From: Simiduia curdlanivorans
Lineage (GTDB): Bacteria; Pseudomonadota; Gammaproteobacteria; Pseudomonadales; Cellvibrionaceae
DNA: 64,000 nucleotides
Direction: 5' to 3'
Assembly (NCBI RefSeq): GCF_030409605.1
Contig: NZ_JAUFQG010000006.1
Span: forward strand, 434,001 to 498,000
Shown here: positions 51,127 to 60,300 of the stretch, in pieces
Numbering within the stretch: position 1 is the stretch's first letter
Layout: the number at the start of each line of letters is the position of its first letter
Translations under genes and position numbers: made by a program
Notes under the pieces: model-generated
The model's database searches: none
Told to the model about the DNA's origin: nothing
Seen by the model: the letters and a program-made list of their open reading frames with translations, nothing else

Positions 51127-52716
51127 TTAGTTCATACCTTGGCTGCGCAGGTAATCATCATAGGTGCCGTGGAAATCGACGATACCGTTGGGTGTTAATT
51201 CGATAATGCGGGTCGCTAGGGAAGATACAAACTCGCGGTCGTGGCTGACAAACATCAGCGTACCGGCATAGTTATCCAAGGCCAAGTTGAGCGACTCGAT
51301 AGACTCCATATCCAAGTGGTTGGTGGGCTCATCGAGCAGCATAATATTCGGCTTTTGCAGCATTAATTTACCGAACAACATGCGGCCCTGTTCGCCGCCG
51401 GAAATCACATCTACCTTCTTGGCGATATCGTGCTGGGAGAACAATAGCCGACCGAGGGTGCCGCGAATCACTTGTTCGTCATCACCCTCTTGCGCCCATT
51501 GGTTCATCCAGTCCACTAAGGTTTTAGGGTCTTTGAAATCGCGCGCATGGTCCTGTGCGTAGTAACCGATGTTGGCATTTTCCGACCATTTAATAGTGCC
51601 ATCATTTGCCGGCACTTCGCCCACCAAGCACTTCAACAAGGTGGACTTGCCAATCCCGTTCGGCCCGATGATAGCGATGCGCTCGCCCACCTCGACCGTG
51701 AGATCTAAATCTCTAAATAATTTCTCATCGTATTCTTTCGCTAAGCCGTGCACCTCGAGCGCCAAGCGGTGCAGTTTCTTTTCTTGCTCGAAGCGAATGT
51801 AAGGGCTCTGGCGGCTAGAGGGCTTAACTTCCTCCAGTTTAATTTTATCTATCTGTTTGGCGCGCGAGGTGGCCTGCTTCGATTTCGAGGCGTTGGCCGA
51901 GAAGCGGCTGACGAAGGCTTTAAGATCGGCAATTTGCGCTTTCTTCTTAGCGTTATCAGCCTGCAAGCGCTCGGTAGCTTGGGTGGCAGCGGTCATGTAT
52001 TCGTCGTAGTTGCCGTGGTAAACCCGCAACTCGCCGTAATCCAAATCCGCCATGTGGGTGCACACGCTGTTTAAGAAATGGCGATCGTGGGAAATAATAA
52101 TCATGGTGCAGTTGCGCTGATTCAACACACCTTCTAACCAGCGAATCGCATTGATATCCAAGTTGTTGGTGGGCTCGTCGAGCAGCATGATATCGGGTTC
52201 GGAAAAGAGCGCCTGGGCCAACAGCACGCGCAGCTTCCAACCGGGCGCCACTTCGCTCATCAATCCGTAGTGCTGTTCAACCGCAATGCCCACACCAATT
52301 AACAGTTCACCGGCGCGCGACTCGGCAGTATAGCCATCCATCTCGGCAAATTCAGATTCCAGCTCGGCGGCGCGAATGCCGTCGGCTTCGGTCATATCGG
52401 GATTAGCGTAGATAGCGTCGCGCTCAGCCTTAATAGCCCACAGCTCGGTGTGCCCCATGATAACCGTGTCGATCACCGAATAGGCTTCATAGGCAAACTG
52501 GTCTTGCTTAAGCTTACCGATGCGCTCGTTGGGATCTTTCGACACGCTGCCCGCCGATGGCTCTAGGTCACCGCCGAGGATTTTCATGAAGGTTGACTTG
52601 CCACAGCCATTGGCGCCGATTAACCCATAGCGATTACCTTCGCCAAACTTTACAGAAACATCCTCAAAAAGCGGTTTCGCGCCAAATTGCATGGTGATAT
52701 TTGCGGTCGATAACAC
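51127..52716 (-). CDS. ybiT: ABC-F ATPase, YbiT-like
   Basis: A 529-residue soluble ABC-F protein with two nucleotide-binding domains and no membrane helices. First domain: Walker A GANGCGKST, Walker B MLLDEPTNN. Second: GPNGIGKST, MLLDEPTNH. The interdomain linker (NAKKKAQIADLKAFVSRFSANASKSKQATSRAKQID) is highly similar to E. coli YbiT throughout. ABC-F proteins act on the ribosomal E site to modulate translation; the precise role of YbiT is not settled. The GTG at 52716 matches the family start (MLSTANIT); TTG at 52722 is an alternative. Confidence 0.9.
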   Translation of the reverse strand: MLSTANITMQFGAKPLFEDVSVKFGEGNRYGLIGANGCGKSTFMKILGGDLEPSAGSVSKDPNERIGKLKQDQFAYEAYSVIDTVIMGHTELWAIKAERDAIYANPDMTEADGIRAAELESEFAEMDGYTAESRAGELLIGVGIAVEQHYGLMSEVAPGWKLRVLLAQALFSEPDIMLLDEPTNNLDINAIRWLEGVLNQRNCTMIIISHDRHFLNSVCTHMADLDYGELRVYHGNYDEYMTAATQATERLQADNAKKKAQIADLKAFVSRFSANASKSKQATSRAKQIDKIKLEEVKPSSRQSPYIRFEQEKKLHRLALEVHGLAKEYDEKLFRDLDLTVEVGERIAIIGPNGIGKSTLLKCLVGEVPANDGTIKWSENANIGYYAQDHARDFKDPKTLVDWMNQWAQEGDDEQVIRGTLGRLLFSQHDIAKKVDVISGGEQGRMLFGKLMLQKPNIMLLDEPTNHLDMESIESLNLALDNYAGTLMFVSHDREFVSSLATRIIELTPNGIVDFHGTYDDYLRSQGMN

Positions 52717-52938
52717 AGTCAAGATCCAACGTCAGATAGGTGAAATAATAAGTAAGCTGCTCAGTTCGAGCAAAAAATAAGCGCCGCATTATGCCACAGA
52801 CCAGCGCCTTACAACACTGAAACCGACCCAAGCTCAACATTGGGAGCTGGCTTCAGGCAAGGGATTGGGTAGATACGAACCAGAATCATTCAACTAGACC
52901 GACTAAGGCATGACCAATTACAGGCCTGTCTCAATAGG

Positions 52939-52956
52939 TTGTTCCCACTAGAACAA
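52939..52956. promoter_or_regulatory. Inverted repeat TTGTTC-N6-GAACAA upstream of the electron-transfer operon
   Basis: Perfect 6-bp arms with a 6-bp spacer (nearly extendable to 9-bp arms AGGTTGTTC/GAACAAGCT), about 84-101 bp upstream of the first operon gene. Candidate binding site for a dimeric regulator; the family is unknown. Confidence 0.5.
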
Positions 52957-52989
52957 GCTATTGTTAGACTAACCCACACAATAATTAAG

Positions 52990-53014
52990 CTAGTTCATGT
53001 GTACCTAAAACTAG
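52990..53014. promoter_or_regulatory. Second inverted repeat CTAGTT-N13-AACTAG
   Basis: Six-bp arms (52990-52995 and 53009-53014) within 50 bp of the operon start, in the likely promoter or leader. Confidence 0.35.
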
Positions 53015-53039
53015 CAAAAACGTCAAAAGGACTTTAACA

Positions 53040-55577
53040 ATGGCGCCCCGCTATCACACTGTCATTGTTGGCTCCGGCCCAGCTGGGCTTTCAGCCGCGG
53101 CTCGTGCCGCTCACTACGATAACGAAACGGGTTCAACGCAACCCACCCACATCTTGCTAGAAAGCGCGCCAGTACCAGCCAAGACCATTCAAGATTACCA
53201 AAAAGGTAAATTTGTTATGGCCGAGCCCAGCGCACTTAATTTGCGCAGTGACTGCCGTTTTGGTGCATCGTCGCGGGAACATATTCTCGACAATTGGCAG
53301 CAAGACATTGCCACGCAAAAAATTAATATCCGCTACGGCGCCAACGTTAACGCGATTATTGGAAGCAAAGGCGATTTCACGCTCAGCCTCGGCAATGGCG
53401 ATACGATTTTGGCCGAACACGTGGTGCTGGCTATTGGCTTGCAAGGCAACCCTCGGCCACTGGGTGTACCAGGCGACAACGCTTCCATCGTGCAATACAC
53501 CTTAGAAGATCCAGACGAATACAAAAACGAAACGATTTTTGTGGTCGGCGCGGGCGACTCCGCCATTGAAAACGCCTTGGCACTAGCGCGACAAAATACT
53601 GTCTATATCGTCAACCGGCGCGACGAATTTTCCCGCGCCAAAGAAGGTAACCTCAATGCAATTCTGAATGCCATTAACAACCCCAAAACCAACCTTGAAT
53701 GCTTCTACCAAACCAATATAAAAGAACTGCTTGCGCCCGCCGATGACACTAAAAAATACACGCTAGTACTCAACACGCCCGAGGGCGAAAAGGCCATTCA
53801 GTGCGATCGCGTTATCGCCCGCTTAGGCGGCGTGCCACCGCGCGGTTTCGTGGAAAAGTGCGGCATCAATTTCAGCAGTGCAGCCGCAGACGCATCGCCC
53901 GAATTAACCGGGCAGTACGAAACCTCGGTGCCGGGCATGTATGTTGTGGGCTCACTCGCCGGCTATCCGCTGATCAAACAGGCAATGAACCAAGGTTATG
54001 ATGTGATCGAGTATATTCTCGGTCACGACATCAAACCGGCTGACTACCCCCTGCTCACCTTCCAGTTTGCATTGCTACCCTACCGTCGCGACGCCGACGA
54101 CATTCTGCGCTTGTTTCAACAGCGCATCCCCATGTTCAGCCAATTAAACGCCCTTGCTTTTCGAGAGTTAATTTTAGAAAGTAATATTTGGGTGGCCTAT
54201 GAAGACGGCCCGGCCTACCAAGAAGCAGTAGAGATATCGGCGCGTGTCAGCCAAGAGGCAAGCCTACAAACACCGGCACCGCGCACCGGAAAGCTGCTAA
54301 AGATGGGCGACCCGCTTTTTTTACAAGGCGAGTACACCAACACCTTTTACACCATCGTGGAAGGCGAAGTGTATTTGGAATCGAACGACGATCCGGGGCA
54401 GCGCACCACCCTCAGGCGCGGCGAGTTTGTGGGTGAAAGTAGCTTAATTTCTGGCCGGCCAAGAGATACCAATGCCTACGTCGGCAAAGATTGTATTTTG
54501 GTCGAAACGCCTCGCCGCACCATGCTCAAATTAATGAACACCAACGAGCCGGTAAAAGCCGGTATCGATTGGATTTTCATTGTGCGCGCGATTCAAAAAC
54601 ATTTTGCACCTAAGGTCGAACCCAAGTCGCTCAGGCATATTGCCGATCAAGTAGAGCTAAAGGTCTACCGCGCCGGTGAAACACTGTTTAACCAGGGCGA
54701 AGAAGGCGACTGCCTATATCTGGTTCGACGCGGCTCGGTCAGCCTGTCGCGCCAATACGAAGGCAAGGACAGTGTGGTTTCACAACTACAGGCCGATCAG
54801 TTGGTGGGTGAAATTGCTTTAATGGGCGACCCCATTCGACGCGAAACCGCACGCGCGAATGTGTTGACAGAAACGATTGTGATCTACCGCGAAAGTTTTC
54901 TGGCACTGATTGCGCTCGACCCCTCGCGCGTGGAACAACTGCAGCAATTAGCCAGTGCCAGAGCCATCACCCTAACCACCATGGAAACCCAGCGCGAGTC
55001 TGGTCAGCTCATGTCTTTCCTGATGGATAAGGGCTTGGGCGAAGCCACTAACGCCATGGTTATTCACCAAGATTTATGCATCGGTTGCGACAATTGTGAG
55101 ACCGCTTGTGCTGAAACCCATCAGGGCGTATCGCGGCTAAAACGCGCCGAGGGTTCGAGTTTTGGCAAGCTACACATTCCCGTCGCCTGCCGCCATTGCG
55201 AACACCCTTACTGCATGAAAGATTGCCCACCTGACGCGATTCACCGCGCCGCCAGCGGCGAAGTGTTTATCGACGATAAATGCATTGGCTGCGGCAACTG
55301 CGAACGCAACTGCCCTTACGACGCTATTAAGCTGGCCTACCCCGCACCGGAAAAACCTTCGCTCTGGCAATGGATGTTATTCGGTAAAGGCCCAGGGCCG
55401 GGCGAAGAGTTGGCTTACAAGGCCAGCGATAAAGCTAAAGAGGCGGGTAAAAAAGCCGTCAAGTGCGATGCCTGCATCGGCAGTAAACAAGGGCCAGCTT
55501 GTGTTAACGCCTGCCCAACCGGCGCGGCGGCCCGCATTTCGCCCGATGACTTTATCGAATTAATAGCGAAACAATAA
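53040..55577 (+). CDS. FAD/NAD(P) oxidoreductase fused to two cyclic-nucleotide-binding domains and a four-cluster ferredoxin
   Basis: An 845-residue multidomain soluble redox protein. Residues about 1-330 form a thioredoxin-reductase-like flavin domain (IVGSGPAGLSAAARA; NAD(P) loop VVGAGDSAIENALA) without an obvious CxxC disulfide. About 415-530 and 540-650 are two CRP-like cyclic-nucleotide-binding domains (EGEVYLESNDDPGQR...; RRGSVSLSR...GEIALMGD). The C-terminal 170 residues hold four Cys-rich [4Fe-4S] motifs of the DmsB/HybA type (CIGCDNCETAC; CRHCEHPYCMKDC; CIGCGNCERNC; CDACIGSKQGPACVNAC). It is the first gene of the operon (AAAGGA upstream) and would oxidise NAD(P)H and reduce a membrane partner. 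The fusion suggests allosteric control by a cyclic nucleotide. Confidence 0.88.
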   Translation: MAPRYHTVIVGSGPAGLSAAARAAHYDNETGSTQPTHILLESAPVPAKTIQDYQKGKFVMAEPSALNLRSDCRFGASSREHILDNWQQDIATQKINIRYGANVNAIIGSKGDFTLSLGNGDTILAEHVVLAIGLQGNPRPLGVPGDNASIVQYTLEDPDEYKNETIFVVGAGDSAIENALALARQNTVYIVNRRDEFSRAKEGNLNAILNAINNPKTNLECFYQTNIKELLAPADDTKKYTLVLNTPEGEKAIQCDRVIARLGGVPPRGFVEKCGINFSSAAADASPELTGQYETSVPGMYVVGSLAGYPLIKQAMNQGYDVIEYILGHDIKPADYPLLTFQFALLPYRRDADDILRLFQQRIPMFSQLNALAFRELILESNIWVAYEDGPAYQEAVEISARVSQEASLQTPAPRTGKLLKMGDPLFLQGEYTNTFYTIVEGEVYLESNDDPGQRTTLRRGEFVGESSLISGRPRDTNAYVGKDCILVETPRRTMLKLMNTNEPVKAGIDWIFIVRAIQKHFAPKVEPKSLRHIADQVELKVYRAGETLFNQGEEGDCLYLVRRGSVSLSRQYEGKDSVVSQLQADQLVGEIALMGDPIRRETARANVLTETIVIYRESFLALIALDPSRVEQLQQLASARAITLTTMETQRESGQLMSFLMDKGLGEATNAMVIHQDLCIGCDNCETACAETHQGVSRLKRAEGSSFGKLHIPVACRHCEHPYCMKDCPPDAIHRAASGEVFIDDKCIGCGNCERNCPYDAIKLAYPAPEKPSLWQWMLFGKGPGPGEELAYKASDKAKEAGKKAVKCDACIGSKQGPACVNACPTGAAARISPDDFIELIAKQ

Positions 55578-55579
55578 TC

Positions 55580-56509
55580 ATGCATGAATCACTATTAACC
55601 TATCGCAAATCGCGCTTCGCCTATATTGCGCTTGGCGCCGTGTTGTTCAGCGGTTTTTTGTTCATTACCCAGGTCGCCGGCTTGCAAGACACGCTACTGA
55701 ATATTTTTGGTGGCGCCCAAGTACCCAATGGCGGTAGCTGGCAAGGTTACACCTTGGGCGTCATCGCCTTGGGCTTAGTGATCTGGCTAACCGCGCTGGG
55801 AATTCGAAAACGACAATACCAAAGCACTCTGGGTAGCCTACAAGGTTGGACCTCGGCACACATTTACCTAGGTTTGGCCACACTCATTATCACCACCCTG
55901 CACAGCGCCGGGCAATTAGGTTGGAACGTGCACAGCTTGGCCTATGTGCTGATGGTTATTGTGATTCTCAGTGGGCTGGTTGGTGTCTACGCTTACATGC
56001 GCTACCCGAGGTTACTGGCCAGCAACAAAGCCGGCAGAACCACAGATGCCCTGTTCGCAGAATTAAATGAATTGAACGAGCGCGGTTTAAGCATTGCCAA
56101 ACTGTGCGACCCAAGTGTCATGAGCGCCGTGGAAACCAGCATTGCCAGAACGGCCTTGGGCGGCAGCGCTTGGGCGCAATTAAGTGGCCAAGACAAGTCG
56201 CGCTGCCTGCTACCCATCACCACCAATACGGAGCAAAGCCAAGCTGGGCTAGTGGACAATAAAGACCAGGCCGCCGTCATCCATTTTGTCGCTAATGCGA
56301 TACCGAGAGCGCGCAAGAAAACGGAAACATCTCATTTACAGCAACTGCTTACGATTACCTGCCGGCGTCAAACCATTCTCCGCCAGTTGCGCAAAGATAT
56401 TCAACTGCGCGCCGGGCTCAAACTGTGGCTGGTTATTCACATTCCCGCTACGGTAGCACTCCTCATTAGCTTGGCAATTCACATCATTGCCGTTTTCTTT
56501 TTCTGGTAA
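55580..56509 (+). CDS. b-type cytochrome-like membrane protein of the electron-transfer operon
   Basis: A 309-residue integral membrane protein with about five helices (FAYIALGAVLFSGFLFITQVAG; YTLGVIALGLVIWLTALG; LGLATLIITTLHSAGQLG; HSLAYVLMVIVILSGLVGVYAY; LVIHIPATVALLISLAIHIIAVFFFW). Histidines sit in or beside several helices (AHIYLG, TTLHSAG, NVHSLAY, VIHIPA, LAIHIIA), as in b-type heme ligation. There is also a cytoplasmic loop of about 100 residues. It probably takes electrons from the ferredoxin domain encoded 2 bp upstream and passes them to the periplasmic hemes. Sequence family not firmly recognised; heme binding is inferred. Confidence 0.75.
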   Translation: MHESLLTYRKSRFAYIALGAVLFSGFLFITQVAGLQDTLLNIFGGAQVPNGGSWQGYTLGVIALGLVIWLTALGIRKRQYQSTLGSLQGWTSAHIYLGLATLIITTLHSAGQLGWNVHSLAYVLMVIVILSGLVGVYAYMRYPRLLASNKAGRTTDALFAELNELNERGLSIAKLCDPSVMSAVETSIARTALGGSAWAQLSGQDKSRCLLPITTNTEQSQAGLVDNKDQAAVIHFVANAIPRARKKTETSHLQQLLTITCRRQTILRQLRKDIQLRAGLKLWLVIHIPATVALLISLAIHIIAVFFFW

Positions 56510-56518
56510 CGGCAAACT

Positions 56519-58279
56519 ATGGATATTCTCTTACGTAAAAAAGTTGTCGATGAACAGCAGCAAACGCAGCTCACAGACTACGAATTACAGGCCGAAAGCA
56601 TTCGCATGGGTAGCGCGCCCGACTCAGAGTTGCAATTACTGGGTCCCAAGATTAAGGGCGTTCATGCGCGCTTAAAAGTTAGCGATGACTGTTTCGAACT
56701 GATCGGAGAAAAGAATAGCCTCTTTATCCATAATGGCGAAGCGGTGAAACGCGCGGCGATTAATGTGGGCGATGAAATTATTATCGACCAACATCAACTA
56801 GTTATTAGCGAGCCACCACCCGGTTTTGATCTGGCCATTATTTGGCAACCCGCCGCCGTTGGCGGCGGGTTGCTGGCCAACGCCTATAAAACCAAACTTG
56901 CCCAAACAGAATTGCGCACGCGGCCCATAGCTTGGATGGCTTTCATTGTGATTTTACTGGTGGCAGGGTTACTGCCATTGGTCGACTACTCCGTTCGTTC
57001 TTTACAGCTCGAACCGAGTAACAAACAACCCATAACGCGCTATGTGGCCGATAGTTTTTGGAGCTCAGGCCCACTGCACTCGGCCCATAACGTCGCTATC
57101 GGCGAGCGCTGCGAATCCTGCCACGAACAGGCCTTTGTGCCGGTGCAAGATCAAGCCTGCACCCACTGCCACGGCGGCACCACAACCCACACCACCGTAG
57201 ACAACCAACACGCCGCACTGTTTGCCGATCAGGCTTGCCAAAACTGCCACAAAGAACATAACGAACCACAACAACTCACCAACCGCAACGATGCCCTTTG
57301 CCAATCCTGCCACGCCAATTTAACCCCGGTAGCGACAGGCTTCAGCGCCAAGAGCCATCCCGAGTTTCGCGTTAGTTTATTGCAGCCCCGCGTCAGCAAA
57401 CAATTGGGAAGCCTTTCTACCGAGTGGCAGCTGAACAAGATCGCAATCGCTGACATGGCCCACACGCAAGAAAATAGTCACCTTAAATTTTCCCATCAAG
57501 TGCATTTAGACGCGACCAAAGTGCGCGATCAACTAAACGATACGCAATTACAATGCAGTAATTGCCATAGTCTGTCCGCCGATCGGGAACATTTTCAGCC
57601 CATCACCATGGAGCAACAATGCATCAGCTGCCATGAACTTAGCTTCGACCCCAACCAACCGAAAAAACAATTACCACACGGCGATATCGCCAATATCTAC
57701 CCCACCTTGGAAGCGCACTTTTTAGCCCTGGCCTTCGGCGATAACAGCCAAACAACCTTTGAGCGGCGCCGACTGCCCGCCAAAATCGATGCCGCCTCCG
57801 ATTGCACAGGCGATGTGGTGTGCGCAAAACAAAAAGCAACCGCAGAAAATGATCGGCAATTTTCCCAGAGCGGCTGTGTGACTTGCCATTACATCGAAAA
57901 AATCGACGGAGTGGATGCGCAATCGCGCTGGCAACTGTTGCCGGTGCGGTTAACCTCAGACTGGTACCCCGCCGCACAGTTTGATCATCGCAGCCATTTA
58001 ACCCAAAGCGGTGAAACCGAAAATCTATTGTGCGGCAGCTGCCACGAAGCGCAAAGCTCAACCACCAGCACCGACATCTTGATTCCCGCCATGGCTAACT
58101 GCAGCCAATGCCACAGCGATAACAAGCAAGGTAATAAAGTGCCCATGCAGTGCGTGTCTTGCCATCAGTACCATCCAAAAAGTTTACTCAACAGCACCCG
58201 CCGTAGTGTTGGCAACCAAGTGCCAACACCGATAACAGCGTTCATGGCAGAAACTGCTGAGCCTGGAGCCAGACCATGA
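56519..58279 (+). CDS. FHA domain - TM - decaheme cytochrome c
   Basis: A 586-residue membrane-anchored multiheme cytochrome. The N-terminal about 110 residues resemble a forkhead-associated phosphothreonine-binding domain (ESIRMGSAPDSELQLLGP ... GVHARLKV ... VGDEIIID). One membrane helix (about 139-161; WMAFIVILLVAGLLPLVDY) follows, then a periplasmic part with exactly ten CxxCH heme motifs: CESCH, CTHCH, CQNCH, CQSCH, CSNCH, CISCH, CVTCH, CGSCH, CSQCH and CVSCH. It would bridge the inner membrane and periplasm. Nine bases separate it from the b-type protein; it overlaps the next gene by 4 bp (ATGA). The FHA assignment is by pattern and should be confirmed. Confidence 0.85.
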   Translation: MDILLRKKVVDEQQQTQLTDYELQAESIRMGSAPDSELQLLGPKIKGVHARLKVSDDCFELIGEKNSLFIHNGEAVKRAAINVGDEIIIDQHQLVISEPPPGFDLAIIWQPAAVGGGLLANAYKTKLAQTELRTRPIAWMAFIVILLVAGLLPLVDYSVRSLQLEPSNKQPITRYVADSFWSSGPLHSAHNVAIGERCESCHEQAFVPVQDQACTHCHGGTTTHTTVDNQHAALFADQACQNCHKEHNEPQQLTNRNDALCQSCHANLTPVATGFSAKSHPEFRVSLLQPRVSKQLGSLSTEWQLNKIAIADMAHTQENSHLKFSHQVHLDATKVRDQLNDTQLQCSNCHSLSADREHFQPITMEQQCISCHELSFDPNQPKKQLPHGDIANIYPTLEAHFLALAFGDNSQTTFERRRLPAKIDAASDCTGDVVCAKQKATAENDRQFSQSGCVTCHYIEKIDGVDAQSRWQLLPVRLTSDWYPAAQFDHRSHLTQSGETENLLCGSCHEAQSSTTSTDILIPAMANCSQCHSDNKQGNKVPMQCVSCHQYHPKSLLNSTRRSVGNQVPTPITAFMAETAEPGARP

Positions 58280-60300
58280 AGCCCACAATCAAAGCCCTGC
58301 GTTGCCTGCCATTAGCGTTGTTAATCAGTTGCGGCGGCGGTTCCAATTCGAGCCCTAGTACCTGTGCCGGCGATTGCAATAACGGCGACTTTTTATCGAT
58401 AACCGATGTCAAAACCGTTCTTGCCCAAGCCGCGCAAGAAGCACAAGCGCACAACAGCGCCGCAACCATTGCGGTGACCGATAGGGTTGGCAATGTGCTG
58501 GCGGTGTATCGCATGAATATCGCCGCGGCTCACAGCGTCACCCTTAGCACCAACACCGAAGCCGACGGCAATGCAAGCGGCAACCGCGGTGTGATAGACA
58601 GCGGCTTAGAAGGCATTGTGCTGCCAACACTTGCGGCGCCATTAAAAATTGACGACCTAGCGGCCATCAGCAAGGCCTTAACCGGCGCCTATTTATCTAC
58701 CGAGGGCAATGCCTTTTCCACCCGAACGGCGAATCAAATTGTGCAGGAACATTTCAATCCCGGTGAACTTTTTCAGCCCGCCGGGCCCTTGTTCGGCGTG
58801 CAATTTAGTCAGTTAGCCTGCTCAGACTTTATGCGCCAGTTCACCGGCAGCGCCGATCCGGGCCCGAAGCGTTCGCCCTTGGGGTTATCAGCAGACCCTG
58901 GCGGTTTTCCGCTGTATAAAAATGGCACGGTGGTGGGCGGTGTTGGGGTGATGGCCGATGGTTTTTATGGGCTTGATGCAAACATCACAGACGACGACAG
59001 GAACCTCGACGAATTGATTGCCTTGGCCGCCACTTTTGGCTTTGAGGCACCTATCGATCGGCGCGCCGACCATATCACCGTGGATGGTAAAACTTTGCGC
59101 TACAGCGACGTCAGCACTGATCAGTTGTTAGCCGACCCAGCCCAAGCGATTAATTTTGACGCGCTCGACGCGATTAACAACAGCCTGGTCGCCACGCCGG
59201 GTTATAGCTTGGCCAACATTATTGCGGGTACGGTGTTCGGGCAAAATAATTCCGGTGTTCGACCGGCCACGGCCGCCAGTTTTACCGGGCTCGATAGCTT
59301 TGTCTTGGTGGACGAAAATAATATTGAACGCTTTCCAGTTATTAATGGCAGCGATGGCGTCAATGCCTTGCAAGCCAATGAGGTGGAAACCCTATTGGTA
59401 AAGGCGTTAGAAATTGCCAATCGCAGCCGCGCCCAAATTCGCCGGCCGTTAAATACGCCGGCGCGGGTTACCATTAGCATTGTGGACACAGACGGCAATA
59501 TTCTCGGCGTTATTCGATCCAAAGATGCGCCAATATTCGGCGCCGATGTGTCCGTGCAAAAAGCCCGCACCGCGGCATTCTTTTCTTCGGCAGATGCTGC
59601 GGCGACCATTGCGCAATTACCCGATGCCCATTATTTACTGATCGACGACACCCAAGTGGCGATAAAGGCCTCGGTTAATCTCAACAATTATGTCACCGCC
59701 TTGCGTGCCTTTTTAAATGCACCCACGGCCTTGGCCGATGGCGCCGTGGCCTTTTCCGATCGCGCCGGCGGCAATCTTTCGCGCCCAACTTTTCCCGATG
59801 GCATAGACGGTGCCAACCCCGGTCCGCTAAGCAAAGCGGCCGGCTCTTGGAGCCCCTTCTCCACCGGCTTGCAACTCGACTTGGTTATCAATGGCATATT
59901 GCAGCATGTGCTGGCCACCGCCGGTGCCGGCGTACCGGACGTGAGCGCAGGCTGCGGCGGCATCGCCATTGCGGCCGACCTAACGCCAACAGTCTCCGCT
60001 TTAACGACAAAAAAATTGGCCAACGGCATTCAAATTTTTCCCGGCTCGGTGCCCATTTATCGCGGCAATCAATTAGTCGGTGGCATTGGCGTGTCGGGCG
60101 ACGGTGTCGATCAAGACGATATGATTGCCATGCTCGGTTTATATGAAGCGGAACTCGCCCTCGGCGGCGCCATTAACCGGCCACCCATGGCCATGCGCGC
60201 CGATCAGCTCACGCCCCAAGGAGTGCGTTTGCGCTTTGTCCAATGCCCACAAGCGCCCTTTTTGGATAGCGCCGAACAAACACCTTGTGAGGGCAAATAA
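58276..60300 (+). CDS. Lipoprotein with two GlcG/HbpS-like (heme-binding-type) domains
   Basis: A 674-residue lipoprotein (lipobox LLISC, Cys about residue 16) with two domains of the GlcG/HbpS type. The first begins at about 37 (SITDVKTVLAQAAQEAQAHNSAATIAVTDRVGNVLAVYRM). The second begins at about 370 (ALEIANRSRAQIRRPLNTPARVTISIVDTDGNILGVIRSKDAP). HbpS-type proteins bind heme, and GlcG-like proteins occur in diverse oxidation pathways. Here, surrounded by multiheme cytochromes, a role in heme delivery or as a redox partner or substrate-binding component is plausible. Joined to its neighbours by 4-bp and 1-bp overlaps. Lipidation suggests outer-membrane or periplasmic anchoring. Function unproven. 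Confidence 0.78.
   Translation: MKPTIKALRCLPLALLISCGGGSNSSPSTCAGDCNNGDFLSITDVKTVLAQAAQEAQAHNSAATIAVTDRVGNVLAVYRMNIAAAHSVTLSTNTEADGNASGNRGVIDSGLEGIVLPTLAAPLKIDDLAAISKALTGAYLSTEGNAFSTRTANQIVQEHFNPGELFQPAGPLFGVQFSQLACSDFMRQFTGSADPGPKRSPLGLSADPGGFPLYKNGTVVGGVGVMADGFYGLDANITDDDRNLDELIALAATFGFEAPIDRRADHITVDGKTLRYSDVSTDQLLADPAQAINFDALDAINNSLVATPGYSLANIIAGTVFGQNNSGVRPATAASFTGLDSFVLVDENNIERFPVINGSDGVNALQANEVETLLVKALEIANRSRAQIRRPLNTPARVTISIVDTDGNILGVIRSKDAPIFGADVSVQKARTAAFFSSADAAATIAQLPDAHYLLIDDTQVAIKASVNLNNYVTALRAFLNAPTALADGAVAFSDRAGGNLSRPTFPDGIDGANPGPLSKAAGSWSPFSTGLQLDLVINGILQHVLATAGAGVPDVSAGCGGIAIAADLTPTVSALTTKKLANGIQIFPGSVPIYRGNQLVGGIGVSGDGVDQDDMIAMLGLYEAELALGGAINRPPMAMRADQLTPQGVRLRFVQCPQAPFLDSAEQTPCEGK

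Larger units (their letters stand above)
52717..53039. other. Intergenic region with the electron-transfer operon promoter
   Basis: 323 bp between the divergent ybiT-like gene and the large operon. It contains two inverted repeats listed separately and should contain both promoters. No small gene recognised. Confidence 0.6.
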
